Shown here: positions 59,931-64,000 of the stretch, piece by piece | How positions within the stretch are numbered: the first letter of the stretch is position 1 | How the letters are laid out: every line of letters starts with the position of its first letter | Notes under the pieces: model-generated | Databases searched by the model: none | What the model saw: only the letters and a program-made list of their open reading frames with translations | What the model was told of the DNA's origin: nothing | Made by a program: the position numbers and the translations under genes | Source of the DNA: Odobenus rosmarus divergens | Lineage: Eukaryota > Chordata > Mammalia > Carnivora > Odobenidae | Direction: 5' to 3' | Assembly (NCBI RefSeq): GCF_000321225.1 | Contig: NW_004450331.1 | Location: 2,445,586 to 2,509,585 of the forward strand | DNA: 64,000 nt

Positions 59931-60702
59931 CTTCCTTTTTTCACAAATACCTAGCAACTTATCTCTTGTGAAACGGGTGAGAATCAGATTTTTTGGCATA
60001 CGAAGCTAGCATTTTTATTTATTGTTTTAAAATGGCAAATGATGTGTGATGGAAAGAGACAAATTTTTAAGTATCTCTTCAATGCCACAAGTGTTTCTTG
60101 AAATATGTGTATATATATGTGTAAAGGCAATGCAAAGACCAAGAAGATATGTTCACTGCCCTATGGGCAGTTTGAGAATGATGCAGTATATAATAAGCTG
60201 TAAGAAAAGAAATAATGTATGTCACTACAAGAAAGGAAGGCAAGAGAAGAATGATGACGTTGAGGAATAGACATTTGAAACATTTTAGAGGAGCAGTAGG
60301 ATTTTATTTGTTTGGAATTGGGCCAAGGGAATTAAAAGAGCTCAAAGGGTAGATTTAGGAAAAGGCAAGATTTTGGCTGGAGTATAGGACATTAATGGTG
60401 GAGCTGAGAAATAGGCTTGGAAAAGTATTTTGGGGACAGATCATAGAAGTTGTGAGTTGCTATATAAGAGATGAGACTATTATAAACTTATGAGCAGCTG
60501 CATCACACAGTCCTATACTTTTGAGTAAAATGGCTAACCAGAGAGTGTGATTTGGGTAGGGAAATAAAGGACATGAGGAAGGATTTAAGGATGGCACATT
60601 TCACTAAAGTAAATGAGGCGAAGAAAATGTCCTGTTTTAGATCAAGGTACTGAAAAGGAGAGATTTAGGAATATAAACTTCTTCTCAAAATAAATTTATC
60701 GG

Positions 60703-60895
60703 TGGGGCACTTGGGTGGCTCAGTTGGTTAACTGTCTGCCTTTGGCCCAGGTCATGATCCCAGGGTCCTGGGATTGAGCCCCTCATCAGGTTCCCTGCTC
60801 AGTGGGGATTCTCCTTCTCCCTCTCCATCTCCCTCTGTCCCTCTCCCCACTCGTACTCACTTCTCTCTGTCAAATATATAAATAAATAAAATCTT
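60703..60895 (+). repeat. Carnivore SINE
   Basis: Sense copy from GGGGCACTTGGGTGGCTCAG to AATAAATAAAATC. AAATTTATCGG and AAATTTATGGG flank it. Confidence 0.92.
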
Positions 60896-62245
60896 AAAAA
60901 AAATTTATGGGAAGCTTCTCGTCCATTTCATAGTGTCAGTGCTAAGTCATTTCAGGGTGTATTTAAATGTCAACATTTGTTAAATTCTCCTTAGCATCTC
61001 TCTTTTAACTCAGCAAATGACATGCTTTATTGTTTCTTAGTTTTTGGTATAACCGTATCTTCTGCCATTAAAACTACATGTGGAAGCAGTTCTGGATTGG
61101 CCATAGTAAAGACTTCTGAAAATCTCCTCCATAAAAGCAACAAGAACACTGGCAGAATGTTGTCAAAATCAACTTTTTCAGAACTCTGGGAATTAATCAA
61201 GGACTTGGAACAATTTGAAGAACATATTTAAGGAAAGACGCCTGAATCTTGGTAAGAATTGCAAATTTTGTCATGCTTAACTTGCCCTATTCCCATCTCC
61301 CTGTCCCAAGCTCTGCAGTAGCCTTGTAAACCAGCAGCCTCACAATCATGTTAGCTGTGAAAACCGGTGGCTTAACAGCCAATGGAAGTGGCAGAATGTT
61401 TCGAACTCCTCAAAAAGCACGATTGCCAGAGAACTGTCACTATTTGACCGGTTTGGCAGCTCTCTGGGAAGACCCCTTGCATAGGGTTTGTCCTTATTTG
61501 ATTTGACTCGGAGTTTTTTCAATGGAAAAACTCTTTTCCCAGGGCATTTGTTGAAAAAAATTATGGCAGTTGTTTAACATCACAGCTGTCTGAGGTGGCA
61601 ACACCTGTTGAGGGAAAACAATTTAATAGGAAAATCGGGGAATGATGTTCATAGGCTGCATTGAAACGCTCTAATGAATTCCTGGGGTTCTAAAAGGCTG
61701 TAGACATGTTCAAGGCTATCAGCATGTCCTGCAAAGGCCCTGATCTTTCATCTCTAGTTGACCTTGAGGTTCTGGAAAATAGGATGTGAAGGCTAAGGCA
61801 GGGTGGTAAACTGCCAGGGTGTTGGAGGTATGCTCCAAAATACAGCCTCTCAGCAAAGGTTGGGAAACTTACTGGGTTCAGGCATTTTAAGGAAATGTCT
61901 GTCCAAATATTAGCTGACCACTAAGCTAAGCTGAACATGGAAAGAATACAGATTTCATAGAATTAGTCCAGGAAAGTCATTAAGTAATCATCATCATTAT
62001 TTTCAGTAAAACTCACAGTAATAACAAACTAAATCCAAATAATAAACTAAAACAATAAAGGGTTGAGAGGGGGAAGTCTGATTTCCAAAGTTAGAAATTG
62101 TTATATTTAAAATGTCCACTTTTGAGAAGAAGAAAAAGCTGTGTGAAGAAACAGGAAAGTATGATCCATGTGCAAGAAAAAATAAGCAAACAATAAAAAC
62201 TGTCTAAGAGCAAGCCTGGATGTTGGACTTATCTAAATTATTAAA

Positions 62246-62280
62246 GGAGGGGTACCTGTGTGGCCAAACTGGTTAAGCAA
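62246..62280 (+). repeat. Head fragment of a carnivore SINE
   Basis: GGGGTACCTGTGTGGCCAAAC followed by TGGTTAAGC is a diverged SINE head only. Confidence 0.55.
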
Positions 62281-62355
62281 TATATCATCTGCTCTGCCCT
62301 GGCTGCCTCAGCCTTACCAGTGCAGGTCATGTCTAAAGGTCATCATACTGAGTAA

Positions 62356-62580
<225 letters not shown>

Positions 62581-64000
62581 ACTTAAAGGAAAGTATAAGA
62601 ACAATATCTCATCAAATAAAGAATATCAATAAAGAGAAATTATAAGAAATAATCAAATAGATATTAGGGAACTGAAAATTACAATAACTGGAATGAAAAA
62701 TTCATTAGGCTCAAGAGCAGATTTGGATTGACAAAAGTCAGTGAATTTAAAGATGAGTCAATTGAGATTATCTTGAATGAGGAACAGAAAGAAAAAAGAA
62801 TGAAGAAAACCAAAAAGACTAAGAGGCTTGTGGGGATACCTTCAAGGATACCAACAGCCTAGTGGGAGTCTAGAAGGAGAGGTGAGAAAGGGGTAGAAAG
62901 AATATTTGAGGAAATAATGGCTGAAAAATTTCCAAATTTGATGAAAAACATGAGTCTGCATATTTAAGAAGTTTAGGAAACTCCAAGTAAGATAAACTTG
63001 AAGAGATCTATAACCAAATATGTCATAATCACACTATTAAAAGTTAGAGCTAATGAGGGAATCTTGGAAGTAGCAAGACTGATGACTCATTGAGTACAAG
63101 GTATCTTCAATAAGAGTAACAGCTGATTTTTCATTAGAAATAATAAGGGCTAAAATTCAGTTTGATGACATATTCAGAGTGCTGAAAGAAAAAAAAAAAC
63201 CCCTTTCAACCCAAACTTTTATATCTAGCAAAAATGAAGGTGATATTAAGGCATTAAAGCATAATGATATAAGTTACATTAGGACATTCTTAAATACGCA
63301 AAAATTGAGGGAATTTGTTGCTAGAATACCTGCCCTACAAAAAACAATACAGGCTGAAATGAAAGCACGCTAGATAGTAACTTCAATCCACACACAAAAA
63401 TGAAGACACTGGTAAAGGTAACTCTATAGGTAAATATAGACGACAGTATAAGTATATTTTTGTTTGTAACTCTTCTATCAGAGTTAAAAGAAAGCTGCAT
63501 AAAGCATTGATTAATTATAAAATTGTATTAAGGGGCTTACAATGTGTAAAGATACAATTTGTATGACAATTATAGCACAAAGGAGGGGGAGCAAATGGAG
63601 GTATATTGCAGCAAAGTTTTTGTTTGCTACTGAACATTGAAATTGTGGGTATTGAAATTAAGTTGATATTAACCCAAACTAGATTGCTTTAAGTAAGGTT
63701 TTCATTGTAATTACCAGGGAAACTATTAAGAAAATAAAAAATGGGATAAAGGGGAAACAAGGGAATGGTATATTAGAAATATCTAACACTAAAGAAGACA
63801 GTAGTGGGGGTACAGAGAGACAGGAAAGATATAAGACATAACTGAAAACAGAAAGCAAAATGAAAGATGTAAAATGCACCATAGCTAATATATTAAATAC
63901 AAACATATTAAGCTTTCTAAGCAAAAGATAGAAACTGGACGAGTATGTTTAAAAATACTAAATTATGTACTGTCTATAAGAGACACAATTTAGAATTACT

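Noticed and set aside
61022..61231. 69-codon frame downstream of STK31
   Set aside because: It overlaps the 5' UTR of an old L1 and has no recognised family.

Overview
This is a gene-bearing stretch of mammalian nuclear DNA. It is AT-rich, intron-dominated and saturated with interspersed repeats. About forty short repeats share the carnivore tRNA-Lys-related SINE plan: a GGCGCCTGGGTGGCTCAG-type head, a pyrimidine-rich body, then AATAAA and an A tail. Almost all are the form with the GTGTTCCCTCTCTCGCTGTG tract. The dog-specific SINEC_Cf head and the felid body are not seen. Together with the young L1 5' UTR type, this points to Carnivora, Caniformia, probably an arctoid (bear, seal or weasel relative). 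That placement is inference from repeat families recalled from memory.

The single functional gene I can support is STK31 (Tudor-domain, germ-cell pseudokinase, also called SgK396) on the + strand. Sixteen exons between 7157 and 56565 encode the last ~679 codons, about two thirds of the protein. The Tudor-domain exons lie upstream of the window. All introns have GT-AG ends. From the second junction on, every exon is a multiple of 3 and sits between phase-0 introns. The product reads as a coiled-coil end, a long helical central region and a C-terminal pseudokinase domain (HRD replaced by HGS, DFG by DFD; the SPE and alpha-F Asp motifs are kept). The stop codon is followed by a 3' UTR of ~100-150 bases with two AATAAA signals.

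Layout: 1-1313 is the 5' UTR of a young L1 on the minus strand running off the left edge. 1314-7156 is upstream intron made of an LTR-like piece, old L1 fragments and SINEs. 7157-33672 carries exons for window residues 1-581 with repeat-filled introns. 33673-47605 is one 13.9-kb intron holding a hAT element, an old L1 with a younger L1 inside it, an RPL35A processed pseudogene, a Tigger-like element and a SINE cluster. 47606-47674 is the penultimate exon. 47675-56337 is an 8.7-kb intron full of antisense L1 and nested SINEs. 56338-56565 is the last coding exon. 56794-57954 is a second L1 5' UTR, inserted alone with its own target-site duplication. 57973-64000 is intergenic: old LINE, MER5A and SINE remnants, then the 5' end of an old L1 leaving the right edge.

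I found no new multi-gene system. The items most worth a second look are an exon-like open stretch at 8014-8168 with the same splice phases as the neighbouring STK31 exon, the 5'-UTR-only L1 insertion just behind the gene, the two same-orientation L1 5' UTR copies flanking two thirds of the gene, and a SINE ending 50 bases before an exon.
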